From Lentilactobacillus parakefiri (GTDB lineage Bacteria; Bacillota; Bacilli; Lactobacillales; Lactobacillaceae), in assembly GCF_002157585.1 (NCBI RefSeq), contig NZ_BDGB01000079.1, positions 1-64,000 of the forward strand: a DNA stretch of 64,000 nucleotides, read 5' to 3'. Shown piece after piece: positions 30,319 to 39,233 of this stretch. A model generated the notes under the pieces. It had not been told where the DNA came from. It did no database searches and saw nothing but the letters and a program-made list of their open reading frames with translations. A program made the translations under genes and the position numbers. Position 1 is the stretch's first letter; every line of letters begins with the position of its first letter.

Positions 30319-31113
30319 TTGGATAATCGGCCGATTGGCGTCATGGACTCGGGGGTCGGCGGGCTTACCGTCTTAAAGGAAATCACTAAAATCCTCCCGA
30401 ATGAATCGTACATCTTTATTGGCGATCAGGCCAATTTACCGTACGGGCAAAAGCGTTCTGAAACCGTTAGAAAATTAACTAAGAGAATTGCAGACTATAT
30501 GGTCGAACAAAATGTTAAAATGTTTGTCATTGCCTGTAACACGGCAACGGCGGCGGCATACGAGTATTTAAAAGCAATATTACCAATTCCGGTTATCGGC
30601 GTGATCGAACCGGGATCCCAAATGGCTGCCAAGGCTTCCAAATCCGGCCAGATTGGCGTAATTGCGACTAATGGCACTGTTCGCTCTGGGGATTATGAGC
30701 GATTGATTAAGCGAGCAAACCAAGCCGTGGTTGTCTCCTCATTGGGATGTCCGGAGTTTGTTACCATGGTTGAAGAGGGGCTTGCCGGAACTGTTGAAGC
30801 TCAGGTCGCAGTTAACAACCGATTAGCCTGGTTTATGGATAAACCGATTGACACTTTGGTAATGGGCTGCACACATTTTCCAATTTTGGAAAAAGAAATT
30901 CAGAACGTGATGGGTGACTCAGTCACTTTAATTGATCCAGGCGTGGCGACTGCGCGGCAGGTTAGGGACAATTTATCAGTCCACGACACCTTTGCTGTTG
31001 ATCATCAAACAGGGAGTAGGCAGTTTTACACAACTGGCAACCCTGATGATTTTGCTAAAGTTGCTGACAAGCTGCTTGGGACACCGATTACTGCCGTGAA
31101 GTTAGATATTTAA
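30319..31113 (+). CDS. murI: glutamate racemase
   Basis: A 264-residue cofactor-free racemase that supplies D-glutamate for peptidoglycan. Both catalytic cysteines are present: VIACNTATAAAYE and MGCTHFPIL, with MDSGVGGLTV at the N-terminus. I prefer TTG 30319, because AAGAAGGA at 30305-30312 is six bases upstream; a frame extension to 30274 adds residues not found in the family. It forms a unit with rdgB and the phosphoesterase gene. Confidence 0.95.
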   Translation: MDNRPIGVMDSGVGGLTVLKEITKILPNESYIFIGDQANLPYGQKRSETVRKLTKRIADYMVEQNVKMFVIACNTATAAAYEYLKAILPIPVIGVIEPGSQMAAKASKSGQIGVIATNGTVRSGDYERLIKRANQAVVVSSLGCPEFVTMVEEGLAGTVEAQVAVNNRLAWFMDKPIDTLVMGCTHFPILEKEIQNVMGDSVTLIDPGVATARQVRDNLSVHDTFAVDHQTGSRQFYTTGNPDDFAKVADKLLGTPITAVKLDI

Positions 31114-31127
31114 AGGAGTTTGATAAC

Positions 31128-31727
31128 GTGAAAAGACCCAACTCAATCGTGATTGCCTCTCAAAATGCCCATAAAATTATTGAGTTTGAAGATGCTTTCA
31201 AACAGACAGGCATCACTATTAAATCACTGAAGCATTTTGAAAATGTCCCGACGATTGCCGAGACTGGCACGACCTTTGAAGAAAATGCCACCTTAAAGGC
31301 CACTGGCATCATGAACTTTACCCATCAAGCTGTGATTGCAGATGATTCAGGTTTGGTGGTCAAGCCACTTAATGGTCAACCGGGTGTTCACTCGGCACGA
31401 TACGCCGGAGATCACGACGATGATGCCAACAATGATAAACTCTTGAAAGAAATGCAAAACAAACGTGATCGGACGGCTTATTTTGAATCCGTGCTGGTTT
31501 ATTTAACCCCGGAAGGCGACAGGGTGGTTGCCAACGGTCGAATTAACGGTGAGATTTTACGTGAGCGTCAGGGCGATAATGATTTTGGCTATGACCCACT
31601 GTTCTATGTCCCTAGTCAGCAACGAACCCTGGCCGAGATGACGCCTCATGATAAAAATCTGATCAGTCATCGAGGCAATGCCATTCGTAATCTGTTAAGT
31701 CAATTATTGGAGTTGTGGGATTCATGA
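31128..31727 (+). CDS. rdgB: XTP/dITP diphosphatase (RdgB/HAM1)
   Basis: A 199-residue nucleotide-pool cleaner that hydrolyses XTP, dITP and ITP. It carries the N-terminal IVIASQNAHKIIEF, ADDSGLVV with FEENATLKA before it, and the C-terminal FGYDPLFYV and SHRGNAI segments. GTG 31128 follows AAAGGAG. The stop overlaps the next start (ATGA at 31724). Confidence 0.95.
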   Translation: MKRPNSIVIASQNAHKIIEFEDAFKQTGITIKSLKHFENVPTIAETGTTFEENATLKATGIMNFTHQAVIADDSGLVVKPLNGQPGVHSARYAGDHDDDANNDKLLKEMQNKRDRTAYFESVLVYLTPEGDRVVANGRINGEILRERQGDNDFGYDPLFYVPSQQRTLAEMTPHDKNLISHRGNAIRNLLSQLLELWDS

Positions 31728-32239
31728 AAATTGTCGTCGTCAGTGATAGTCATGGAGATCGAGGGATTATCCAAGAATTGGTCAGCAAATATGCCGGTAA
31801 AGTGGCCGGTATTTTCCACTGTGGTGATTCGGAATTGCCATTGGATGATCCATTAGTCTCTCAGCTGCAGATTGTCCGAGGAAACATGGATTTCGCGGAA
31901 TTTCCTGAACAGGTGGTTCAAGAAGTTAACGGCAAACGGATTCTCTTAACGCATGGGCATCATCAAAATGTCAATGGCGGATTGCTCAATTTGGAGCTAT
32001 ATGCCAGAAGCTTGTCAGCAGATATTGTCCTCTTTGGGCATACCCATCAATTAGGGGCTACTTTTGACGATCAGATGCTGTTTGTCAACCCTGGAAGCAT
32101 TGCGGATCCTCGTGGTCAGTACGCCAGCCTTGGTGGTACCTATGCCATTATCAGTATGGATCAAAAATATTACACCGTTCAATATTGCAACCGTCAATTT
32201 GAACCGGTGGCGAATTTGGAACTTCGTTTTCCGTTCTAG
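31724..32239 (+). CDS. YfcE/YsnB-type metallophosphoesterase
   Basis: A 171-residue calcineurin-like phosphoesterase with VSDSHGD, HCGDSE, VRGNMD, THGHHQN and FGHTHQ metal motifs in order. Relatives hydrolyse small phosphodiesters in vitro; the natural substrate is unknown. ATG 31724 overlaps the rdgB stop, giving the murI-rdgB-ysnB order of Bacillus. Confidence 0.92.
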   Translation: MKIVVVSDSHGDRGIIQELVSKYAGKVAGIFHCGDSELPLDDPLVSQLQIVRGNMDFAEFPEQVVQEVNGKRILLTHGHHQNVNGGLLNLELYARSLSADIVLFGHTHQLGATFDDQMLFVNPGSIADPRGQYASLGGTYAIISMDQKYYTVQYCNRQFEPVANLELRFPF

Positions 32240-32260
32240 CAAAAAGGAGTTTATGATGAT

Positions 32261-32794
32261 ATGATCGATAAACCAATTGAGACCGTGATGCGTGAGAGTC
32301 ACCGGGATATCTTAATTCCAGCTGATGTGGTCGCAACGGTCAATCAAGATAACGATCTCCAGCACGTGTTCATGGTTTTGACGAAAGTTAAATATGCAAA
32401 AATTCCCGTGTTAGATAACGATAACCATTTTATGGGGCTGGTTTCTCTGCCAATGATTACTGAACTTATGATGCAAGATACCGGAATCAATAGTCGGCCG
32501 CTTGACGCAATCAAAGTGAAGCAAATTATGCAAAAAGATGTTCCAACGATTTATGAACGGGATAATTTGGAAGCCATTTTGCGGTACTTAGTTGATGAGA
32601 ACTTTCTGGTGTACGTTTATTCTGAAAATCACTTTAAAGGAATCATTACTCGTCGAGAGCTCTTTAAAGAAATCAATTATTTGGCCCATAATTTTAATCA
32701 ACACTACATTGCTTTGCCGGTATACAATCACAAATCCAAAAGTGAAACTAAGCATGCCAAGGTTCAAGGATCCAAGGGCATGATTAATCGATAA
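32261..32794 (+). CDS. CBS-domain protein, CbpB-like c-di-AMP-binding
   Basis: A 177-residue protein made of two CBS domains (about 10-75 and 85-145) with the pattern of CbpB/YkuL. In Listeria and Bacillus this protein binds cyclic di-AMP and controls (p)ppGpp synthesis by Rel. Length, the KIPVLD strand and the FxGIITRREL stretch fit. GGAG precedes the ATG. The binding function is inferred from the family. Confidence 0.85.
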   Translation: MIDKPIETVMRESHRDILIPADVVATVNQDNDLQHVFMVLTKVKYAKIPVLDNDNHFMGLVSLPMITELMMQDTGINSRPLDAIKVKQIMQKDVPTIYERDNLEAILRYLVDENFLVYVYSENHFKGIITRRELFKEINYLAHNFNQHYIALPVYNHKSKSETKHAKVQGSKGMINR

Positions 32795-32838
32795 TCCATT
32801 TGGTGTCCATGGTTGATGGTGATAGACTTCATTTAAGT

Positions 32839-32895
32839 GATAAAAACGAGATTACTGACAAAATTGAACGTTTGCCAGTAATCTCGTTTTTTATC
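32839..32895. terminator. bidirectional terminator between cbpB-like gene and mscS
   Basis: GATAAAAACGAGATTACTG pairs with CAGTAATCTCGTTTTTTATC; the A-run and T-run let it work on both strands. Converging genes flank it. Confidence 0.88.
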
Positions 32896-32922
32896 TGATA
32901 ATTTGGTAATTTCATTTAATCA

Positions 32923-33804
32923 TCAATTGACTTGCCCATTAATCATTGTCGGACTGGCTGGCAGCTCAATACCGGCCTCGTTAATGGCGGCTAGATAAAA
33001 TGCGAGGAAGTTATGGGCAACCTCGTACTGGCTCCCATTTTTCGTGGTGATATTAACCTGAACAACTAATTTTCCGTTAGGGAGGCTGATAGTTCCCAAA
33101 ATTTTCGGTTGACCGATAATATCTGGATAGTGAGGGATTTGTTCTTCATTGACCTGACGGATGATTTCAGTGACTTTATCAACCGGCGTCTGCGGGAAAA
33201 TACCGACTTGAATCATTGCCGTCATATTGTTTCGAGACATGTTGGCGATGGTGGTAATGGTTCGATTGGGGATGAAGTTCAACGTGCCGTCATCGCCGAC
33301 AACCTGTGTGGTACGCAGGCCGACTGCTGTGACAGTCCCTCTAATCGTGCCGATCTGGACGTATTCGCCAACTTCGATTTCTTTTTCCAAAAGGATGAAA
33401 AAGCCGCTGACAATGTCAGTCACAAATCCTTGGGCACCAAGGCCAATTGCCAAACTGAAGATTCCGGCCGAGGCAACCAACGTGCCCACCGGTACCCCAA
33501 CCGTTGAGAGAATCGAATAAATCCAAAAGAACCACAGACAGTAGTTCAGAATGTTCAATGTCAAGGTGTGAAAGGTCTTGATACGTTTTTCTGCCACGGT
33601 ATTTTGGTATTTCCGGCGATAGCGCTTGAAAAAATGATTAATGAGGCCTTTACCAATCCTTCTAAAGATTAGAAACAGCAGACTGAATAAAATTAGCAGT
33701 CCGATTTTTTCCAGGATCGTCATGGCTAACTGATCCCAGTTCACCATGTTGAAATATTTTTGCCAATTAAGCGCTAATGCTGTGAATTTTAAGGTAGTTA
33801 TCAT
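32923..33804 (-). CDS. small-conductance mechanosensitive channel (MscS family)
   Basis: A 293-residue channel with three membrane segments (about 32-52, 85-105, 110-130). The pore-lining TM3 has the Gly/Ala-rich SAGIFSLAIGLGAQGFVTDIVSGFFIL stretch. The cytosolic beta domain (VGEYVQIGTIRGTVTAVGLRTT) and a vestibule follow. It opens under membrane tension to release solutes on hypo-osmotic shock; it resembles Bacillus YkuT, a neighbour of ykuL there as well. Confidence 0.93.
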   Translation of the reverse strand: MITTLKFTALALNWQKYFNMVNWDQLAMTILEKIGLLILFSLLFLIFRRIGKGLINHFFKRYRRKYQNTVAEKRIKTFHTLTLNILNYCLWFFWIYSILSTVGVPVGTLVASAGIFSLAIGLGAQGFVTDIVSGFFILLEKEIEVGEYVQIGTIRGTVTAVGLRTTQVVGDDGTLNFIPNRTITTIANMSRNNMTAMIQVGIFPQTPVDKVTEIIRQVNEEQIPHYPDIIGQPKILGTISLPNGKLVVQVNITTKNGSQYEVAHNFLAFYLAAINEAGIELPASPTMINGQVN

Positions 33805-33881
33805 TGGGATTCCTCACTTTGTTTATATTATCATCTTAGCAAATTGGTTCTGTAAAAGAAACCATTCTTCGTTCATTTTCA

Positions 33882-33910
33882 TTGTCAAACCATTGCTGGA
33901 ATGCTATTCT
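33882..33910 (+). promoter_or_regulatory. promoter of the DUF948-YtxH pair
   Basis: TTGTCA (33882-33887), a 17-base spacer ending in TGC, then TATTCT (33905-33910). Confidence 0.7.
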
Positions 33911-33940
33911 TAAGTAAATGTTGCACAAGGAGGAAGATTC

Positions 33941-34357
33941 ATGACTGCTGGACAAATAGCTGGCCTTATCGCCGCAATTGCATTTTTGCTTTTAGTCATC
34001 TTCATTGGCTTGTTCTTAATGAAGGTAAGCAGAACCATTTCTGAAGTGAACCAGACAATTAAGACAATGACCAGTAATGTGGACGTCATTGCCAAACAAA
34101 CGGATAATATTATGGCAACATCCAACGATTTGCTGAAGGATGTTGATGACAAATTGAACATTGTCACACCGGTCTTTCAAGCCGCCGCTGATTTGGGTGA
34201 GAGCGTCTCAAGTTTGAACACCGCAACTCAAAATCTCACCAAACGGGTCAAAGACACTGGTAAAAAGGGTGTTTCAGCCGGACTTGCCGGTAAATTTGGC
34301 AAGAGCGCCTGGAATATGTACCGCAATCGACACAGTTCAAAAGAGACAACTAAGTAG
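33941..34357 (+). CDS. DUF948 membrane-anchored protein (YtxG-like)
   Basis: A 138-residue protein with one N-terminal membrane helix (about 6-27), then a coiled-coil DUF948 region rich in Thr, Asn and Asp, and a basic C-terminus. Function is unknown; Bacillus ytxG and ytxH are a general-stress pair near ccpA, the same setting as here. AGGAGG precedes the ATG. Confidence 0.85.
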   Translation: MTAGQIAGLIAAIAFLLLVIFIGLFLMKVSRTISEVNQTIKTMTSNVDVIAKQTDNIMATSNDLLKDVDDKLNIVTPVFQAAADLGESVSSLNTATQNLTKRVKDTGKKGVSAGLAGKFGKSAWNMYRNRHSSKETTK

Positions 34358-34378
34358 ACACATGAAGGGATGATTATC

Positions 34379-34837
34379 ATGGGGAAAAAATTAGCATTCG
34401 GATTATTTGCTGGTGCGTTAGGCGCTGGCCTGTATGCAGCCTACCAAAAATTGGATGAGGCAAAAAAGACGCAACTTAAACGGAACGCTCGTCAAAAGGC
34501 TGATGAGTTGAGAGATCGGGCGGTTGATTACGCATTTTACGCCCATGATGCCGTCAGCGATTTAAAAGATGTGATTCATGATGAAATGCAAAACACGAAA
34601 GGCACCATCAACGATGCCAAGTCCCAATTTGCCGACAAAGCAAAATCATTTGGTACCGACCAAACGGCCGACCCAGATGATGCTGATGACAACCAAGATG
34701 ACATTGTTGTTGACGCCAAAGACGCCTTCCAAGATACTGGAATTCCCAAAGCTGCCGATGATTTGGATTCACAACCCGAAAAAGACAATGGTGAGATTCC
34801 AATTACTGATGACAGCGATCACAATAATAACCAATAA
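34379..34837 (+). CDS. YtxH-like protein
   Basis: A 152-residue protein: Gly/Ala-rich LAFGLFAGALGAGLYAAYQKL at the N-terminus (a short membrane-associating segment), a charged helical part, then an Asp-rich tail. ATG 34379 is likely, because AAGGGA lies 10 bases upstream; ATG 34370 touches that RBS. The pair with the DUF948 gene supports a YtxH stress role, but homology is loose. Confidence 0.7.
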   Translation: MGKKLAFGLFAGALGAGLYAAYQKLDEAKKTQLKRNARQKADELRDRAVDYAFYAHDAVSDLKDVIHDEMQNTKGTINDAKSQFADKAKSFGTDQTADPDDADDNQDDIVVDAKDAFQDTGIPKAADDLDSQPEKDNGEIPITDDSDHNNNQ

Positions 34838-34917
34838 AAAACAACCTCAAAGCGGGTTATCAAAATTGCTAAGCGAACTGTTAGCTATTGAGATAGTGCT
34901 AATTGAGGTTGTTTTTT
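34836..34917. terminator. bidirectional terminator with branched loop
   Basis: AAAAAACAACCTCAA (34836-34850) is perfectly complementary to TTGAGGTTGTTTTTT (34903-34917). The 52-base loop can itself fold (GCTAA 34868-34872 with TTAGC 34881-34885). It separates the ytxH-like gene from the convergent pepQ. Confidence 0.85.
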
Positions 34918-34925
34918 GCTGTTAA

Positions 34926-36026
34926 TTATTGTTCAATATACCTTAATTCTTTGGTTGTGTGCGTGAATGGTTCACAACCATCTTCTGTAATGTGGACACA
35001 ATCTTCAATTCTGACACCAGCAACGTTTGGAATGTAGATGCCGGGTTCAATGGAGAAGCACATCCCTGGTTGAAGTTCCATTTTGTTGCCAGCCATAATT
35101 GATGGGAATTCGTGCTCGCTCATTCCCATGCCGTGACCTAAACGATGAATGAAATATTCCCCATAACCTGCTTTAGTGATGACATCTCGAGCAATTTTAT
35201 CAAGTTCTTCTGCCGTTACGCCAGGTTTGGCAGCTTCTTGAGCGGTCAGCTGGGCTTCTAGACAAACTTGATAGATATCCATTGATTTTTCGTCCGGTTT
35301 GCCAACGGCGATTGTTCTCGAGGCGTCACTGATGTAGCCATCCCAGACGGTTCCAAGGTCAAATAGAACCAGCTGGTTATTTTGGACCTGGTTTTCGCTG
35401 GTTGCACCGTGCGGTTCGGCGGCGTGGGCGCCAGCCTGAACAAGGGAAGGGAAACTGAGTTCCATGATGCCGTTCTTCATTAGCGCATATTGGAGATCGG
35501 CCGCAATTTGGTCTTCCGTCTTACCAACTTGGACGGCCTCAAAGCCGGTTTGCAATGCAAAGTCGTCCCATTTACCGGCAATCTTTAGCTTTTCAATTTC
35601 GTCCGTAGATTTAATTAGACGCATTTGTTCGATCAATGGGGTCAGATTGGCTGAGAAATCAGCATTAGGAAAGACTTGCTGCAGTGCTTCCAGTCGTTGT
35701 ACCTGTAGTTGGGACTTTTCAACAGCGAAATGACGGTCGTCGACGTTTCTGGCATGAACCTGATCGGCAATCATCACCCAAGGATCTTCGTGGTCAAGGT
35801 AGCCGTAGACCGGCGATGAAAAACCGGTGTCCTTAATAGCTTCAGATTCTAGTGCTGGGCCAAAGATGAACGGTTCTTGATCCTTAAACACTGCCATCAA
35901 TAAGACTCTTTCAACCGGATCACTATAAAACCCAGTTAGGTATTGAATGGTTTTGGGGTCGGTAATGAGTCCGATGTCTTGGCCGTTATCAGTCAGCCAG
36001 CGCTGAATTTGTTCTATCTTGTTCAT
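34926..36026 (-). CDS. pepQ: Xaa-Pro dipeptidase (M24 family)
   Basis: A 366-residue prolidase that splits Xaa-Pro dipeptides during casein-type peptide use. The binuclear metal ligands are all present: D in LFDLGTVWDGYISDASRT, H in HRLGHGMGMSEHEF, E in FSIEPGIYIP and E in GVRIEDCVHI. pepQ divergent from ccpA is a classic lactobacillar arrangement. GAGTGATC and weak AAGGAGT precede the start; an extended -10 lies at about 36054-36062. Confidence 0.95.
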   Translation of the reverse strand: MNKIEQIQRWLTDNGQDIGLITDPKTIQYLTGFYSDPVERVLLMAVFKDQEPFIFGPALESEAIKDTGFSSPVYGYLDHEDPWVMIADQVHARNVDDRHFAVEKSQLQVQRLEALQQVFPNADFSANLTPLIEQMRLIKSTDEIEKLKIAGKWDDFALQTGFEAVQVGKTEDQIAADLQYALMKNGIMELSFPSLVQAGAHAAEPHGATSENQVQNNQLVLFDLGTVWDGYISDASRTIAVGKPDEKSMDIYQVCLEAQLTAQEAAKPGVTAEELDKIARDVITKAGYGEYFIHRLGHGMGMSEHEFPSIMAGNKMELQPGMCFSIEPGIYIPNVAGVRIEDCVHITEDGCEPFTHTTKELRYIEQ

Positions 36027-36053
36027 GTGATCACTCCTTAGTTATTTATCCAC

Positions 36054-36062
36054 AGTATAGCA
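36054..36062 (-). promoter_or_regulatory. extended -10 of the pepQ promoter
   Basis: On the minus strand TGCTATACT forms a good extended -10, 28 bases before the pepQ start. The -35 is weak. Confidence 0.6.
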
Positions 36063-36139
36063 TACAGAAATTCTTTCAATTATTGCCGGATTGTTCCGTT
36101 TTCACTTGAATTTTCAACGAGCTTAGTTTATGATTTAAT

Positions 36140-36153
36140 TGAAAACGTTTTCA
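36140..36153. promoter_or_regulatory. cre site between pepQ and ccpA
   Basis: TGAAAACGTTTTCA is a fully palindromic match to the catabolite-responsive element TGWNANCGNTNWCA. Symmetry extends to 36138-36155. It ends 2 bases before the ccpA -35, so CcpA probably controls its own gene and perhaps pepQ. A weaker look-alike follows at 36160-36173. Confidence 0.9.
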
Positions 36154-36155
36154 AT

Positions 36156-36184
36156 TTGCTGAAAACCTTTTTATTTGGTATATT
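36156..36184 (+). promoter_or_regulatory. ccpA promoter
   Basis: TTGCTG (36156-36161), a 17-base spacer, then TATATT (36179-36184). The translation start is 60 bases downstream. Confidence 0.75.
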
Positions 36185-36243
36185 AGATGATGTTTTGAAA
36201 ATCGATGAAAACATATTCTAACGAGAAAGAAAGGGCTATCTTT

Positions 36244-37245
36244 ATGGATAAACAAACAATTACAATTTATGACGTTGCCAGAGAAGCAAGCGTGTCGATG
36301 GCAACCGTTTCTCGGGTAGTGAATGGAAATGCCAATGTAAAGCCGGCAACCCGCAAGAAAGTGTTGGACGTAATCGAAAAATTGGATTACCGGCCCAATG
36401 CCGTTGCCAGAGGATTAGCAAGTAAGAAGACAACGACCGTTGGTGTGATTGTGCCAGATGTGACCAACATGTACTTTGCTTCATTGGCTCGTGGAATTGA
36501 TGACGTTGCGACGATGTACAAGTACAACATCATCCTGACAAACTCAGATTCCAATAACGAAAAAGAAGTGAAAGTATTAAATACCCTGCTTTCCAAACAG
36601 GTTGACGGCATTATTTTCATGGGTAACGAAATTGACGATAAACTCCGCGAAGAATTCAAACGGACCAAAACGCCAATTGTGTTTGCCGGATCTGTCGATG
36701 AGGAAAACCTCTATGCCAGGGTAAATATTGATTACGTTGCGGCTGTTCAAGTAGAAGTTAAAAATTTGATTGACCGTGGTAATCGCCGAGTTGCTTTTGT
36801 TTGCGGGCCATTGGAGCAGGCAATTAACGGTAAATTCCGTCTGAAAGGTTACAAACAGGCACTCAAGAGCGCGGGCATTCCTTATGACGAGAAACTGGTC
36901 TTCGAAACAGATGATACATACAAGACCGGAACCTTGCTTCAACCTGCACTGATGGCTGTTAACGCAACCGCTGCTATGGTGACCGACGATGAGTTGGCTG
37001 CCGGAATTATGAACGGGATGTCTGATGCCGACGTCAAAGTTCCCGATGATTTTGAAATTATCACCAGCAATGACACCAAGTTAACTGAAATGGTTCGGCC
37101 GAAGATGTCCTCAATTACTCAGCCATTATATGACATTGGGGCTGTTGCGATGCGTCTATTGACCAAGTTGATGCACAATGAACCGGTTGACGAAAAAAAT
37201 GTGCTGCTTCCTTATGGCTTAATGAAGCGTGAATCAACCAAATAA
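36244..37245 (+). CDS. ccpA: catabolite control protein A
   Basis: A 333-residue LacI-family regulator that, with Ser46-phosphorylated HPr, binds cre sites for carbon catabolite control. The N-terminal helix-turn-helix reads TIYDVAREASVSMATVSRVVNG; the hinge KLDYRPNAVARGLASKK and the periplasmic-binding-protein-like effector domain follow. ATG 36244 fits the family (MDKQTITIYDVA) and follows AAAGGG; an upstream in-frame ATG at 36205 adds 13 atypical residues. Confidence 0.96.
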   Translation: MDKQTITIYDVAREASVSMATVSRVVNGNANVKPATRKKVLDVIEKLDYRPNAVARGLASKKTTTVGVIVPDVTNMYFASLARGIDDVATMYKYNIILTNSDSNNEKEVKVLNTLLSKQVDGIIFMGNEIDDKLREEFKRTKTPIVFAGSVDEENLYARVNIDYVAAVQVEVKNLIDRGNRRVAFVCGPLEQAINGKFRLKGYKQALKSAGIPYDEKLVFETDDTYKTGTLLQPALMAVNATAAMVTDDELAAGIMNGMSDADVKVPDDFEIITSNDTKLTEMVRPKMSSITQPLYDIGAVAMRLLTKLMHNEPVDEKNVLLPYGLMKRESTK

Positions 37246-37258
37246 CAGTCATATCAAA

Positions 37259-37294
37259 CCAAGATGAGTAGACCCAATGGATCGCTCATTTTGG
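37259..37294 (+). terminator. weak terminator-like hairpin after ccpA
   Basis: CCAAGATGAG (37259-37268) pairs with CTCATTTTGG (37285-37294). No clear T-tract follows, so termination strength is uncertain. Confidence 0.5.
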
Positions 37295-37339
37295 TCTGCA
37301 AAGTTATTGGAAAGACACCACTTATTTGACCGCGCTTTC

Positions 37340-37368
37340 TTGAAAGAGCGGGGCGTATCTGGTAAAAT
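37340..37368 (+). promoter_or_regulatory. yebC promoter
   Basis: TTGAAA (37340-37345), a 17-base spacer ending in TGG, then TAAAAT (37363-37368). Confidence 0.75.
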
Positions 37369-37419
37369 ATTGTCGTATGTTTGTAACTAGCTAATAAATT
37401 TTAGAAAAGAGGAGTTATT

Positions 37420-38151
37420 ATGTCAGGACATTCAAAATGGCATAACATTCAAGGGCGTAAAAACGCTCAGGATGCTAAACGTGGAAAAATTTTCCAAAAA
37501 ATATCACGTGACTTGTATCAAGCCGCTAAAAAAGGTGATCCTGATCCAGAAAACAATCCTCAATTACGTCTAGTGATGGAAAAAGCACGGGCTGCCAATA
37601 TGCCAAAGGATAACGTTCAACGTGCTATCGATAAGGCTTCGGGTATTGGCGGAGCTAAGTTCGAAGAAATTACTTACGAGGGTTATGGTCCGGGTGGTAC
37701 AGCCATCATGGTTTCAGCTTTGACTGATAATAAGAACCGAACTGCCGCCGCAATTCGTTCTGCATTCACTCATCATGGCGGAACCCTTGGAACAAGTGGA
37801 TCAGTTTCATACATGTTTGATCGTAAAGGCTACATTGTGGTATTGCGCGATGGTCTTGACACCGACGAAGACACCATGTTGATGGACGCCCTTGACGCTG
37901 GTGCCGACGATATGAAGACCAGTGATGACGAATACGAAATTTTCACTGACCCCAAAGCAATGGATGATGTTCGTGACGCCTTGCAGGAAAAGGGCTATGA
38001 CTTGGACACCGCCGAAGTTCGACTGTTCCCTGAGAACACGACTGAAGTACCAGAAGACAAGATTTCTCAGTATACCGGGTTAATTGACGAACTTGAAGAA
38101 AACGACGATGTTCAAGACGTCTATGAAGCTGCTACTTTACCACAAGAATAA
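37420..38151 (+). CDS. yebC: YebC/PmpR-family protein
   Basis: A 243-residue YebC/TACO1 protein: [27 protein letters not shown] at the start, then the GYGPGGTAI and [13 protein letters not shown] segments. The family was annotated as DNA-binding regulators; recent work on relatives points to a role in translation of difficult nascent chains. AGAGGAG precedes the ATG. It has its own promoter and terminator. Confidence 0.95.
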   Translation: MSGHSKWHNIQGRKNAQDAKRGKIFQKISRDLYQAAKKGDPDPENNPQLRLVMEKARAANMPKDNVQRAIDKASGIGGAKFEEITYEGYGPGGTAIMVSALTDNKNRTAAAIRSAFTHHGGTLGTSGSVSYMFDRKGYIVVLRDGLDTDEDTMLMDALDAGADDMKTSDDEYEIFTDPKAMDDVRDALQEKGYDLDTAEVRLFPENTTEVPEDKISQYTGLIDELEENDDVQDVYEAATLPQE

Positions 38152-38174
38152 TTTAATATCATTTTTTGTCTCGA

Positions 38175-38208
38175 TGGCCGATCATTTGATCGGTCATTTT
38201 TTTGTTTT
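38175..38208 (+). terminator. terminator after yebC
   Basis: TGGCCGATCA and TGATCGGTCA arms around TT, followed by TTTTTTTGTTTT. Confidence 0.88.
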
Positions 38209-38261
38209 AACAAATAAAAGTTGCCTCTCAATCCGTATCTATTAGTTGTGAGGTGAAAACA

Positions 38262-39233
38262 ATGGAAATAAGTCAGCAAATCAACGGCCTTTTGACTGAG
38301 GCAATTAAGACCCAAGCTAGCGATATCTATTTTCTTCCTGAAGGTGACAACTATTTAATTAAAATTCGAAATTCCAAAGAGGTCATTGTTTGGGGAGACG
38401 TTGGCTATATGCAGGCAAGGCGGATGATGAATTATTGTAAGTACATCGCCGATATGGCACTAAGCGAGCAGCGACGGCCACAAATTGGCTCAATGGATTG
38501 GCATCTTGGGGATAATCAGTATTTTTTGAGATTATCATCGGTTGGAAATTTTACAGGGTTGGAATCACTGGTTATTCGAATTATTTACCAGCTTAATGAT
38601 GTTTCGACCACCTTCTTTGACGAAAGGCAAGTTCAATTCATTTCTGAGATCAGCCGTAAGCGGGGCTTGATTGTCTTTTCAGGTCCGACCGGTTCCGGCA
38701 AGACAACAACGATTTATAACCTGGTCAATCAGACGGTATCCGACCAGTTTGTGATGACGATAGAAGACCCGATTGAAATCAGAGAACCCCACTTCTTACA
38801 ATTACAGGTCAATCATGATGCCGGGATGGATTACTCAGATTTGATTAAAGTCGGCTTACGTCATCGACCGGACGTCTTTATTGTGGGTGAGATCCGTGAC
38901 GCCATGACGGCAGAAGCGGCAATTAAAGCGGCTCTGAGTGGCCATTTGGTATATACAACCGTTCATGCTCAAGATCCAGTAGGGGTTATCGATCGGCTGA
39001 AACAACTGGGGATCAGCGATGAGTTTATTGCGCAGGCGTTGACAGGTGTTGCTTACCAGCGGTTGATTCCGACAGTCGATGGCAAGCAGCGGGCAATGCT
39101 GATTGGGCATGCTTATTCAGAATTAGCAGGTATGACTGCATATGATTGGAGTGAATGGCAGGATGGGCTCAAAACAGCCGTTAAAGCAAAATCCGTTACG
39201 CCGGAATCTGCTCAACAATACGAGTTTGGTTAA
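38262..39233 (+). CDS. comGA: competence ATPase ComGA
   Basis: A 323-residue secretion-type ATPase that powers assembly of the competence pseudopilus. Walker A GPTGSGKTT is near 141; the Asp box IEDPIEIRE and the Walker B/His box VGEIRDAMTAEAAIKAALSGH follow. ATG 38262 is chosen because GAGGTG is six bases upstream; GTG 38253 overlaps that RBS. First gene of a seven-gene comG operon; I see no clear competence-sigma or ComK site in the 50 bases before it. Confidence 0.95.
   Translation: MEISQQINGLLTEAIKTQASDIYFLPEGDNYLIKIRNSKEVIVWGDVGYMQARRMMNYCKYIADMALSEQRRPQIGSMDWHLGDNQYFLRLSSVGNFTGLESLVIRIIYQLNDVSTTFFDERQVQFISEISRKRGLIVFSGPTGSGKTTTIYNLVNQTVSDQFVMTIEDPIEIREPHFLQLQVNHDAGMDYSDLIKVGLRHRPDVFIVGEIRDAMTAEAAIKAALSGHLVYTTVHAQDPVGVIDRLKQLGISDEFIAQALTGVAYQRLIPTVDGKQRAMLIGHAYSELAGMTAYDWSEWQDGLKTAVKAKSVTPESAQQYEFG

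Noticed and set aside
36160-36173. Second cre site before ccpA
   Set aside because: TGAAAACCTTTTTA lacks the central CG and the right half. It overlaps the -35 and is too weak to call.
38206-38261. Competence-sigma or ComK site before comGA
   Set aside because: No match good enough to a cin-box, SigH-type promoter or paired ComK boxes.
39142-39225. Longer comGB with ATG 39142 or 39163
   Set aside because: It would overlap comGA by 71 to 92 bases and add residues not typical of the family; TTG 39226 is preferred.
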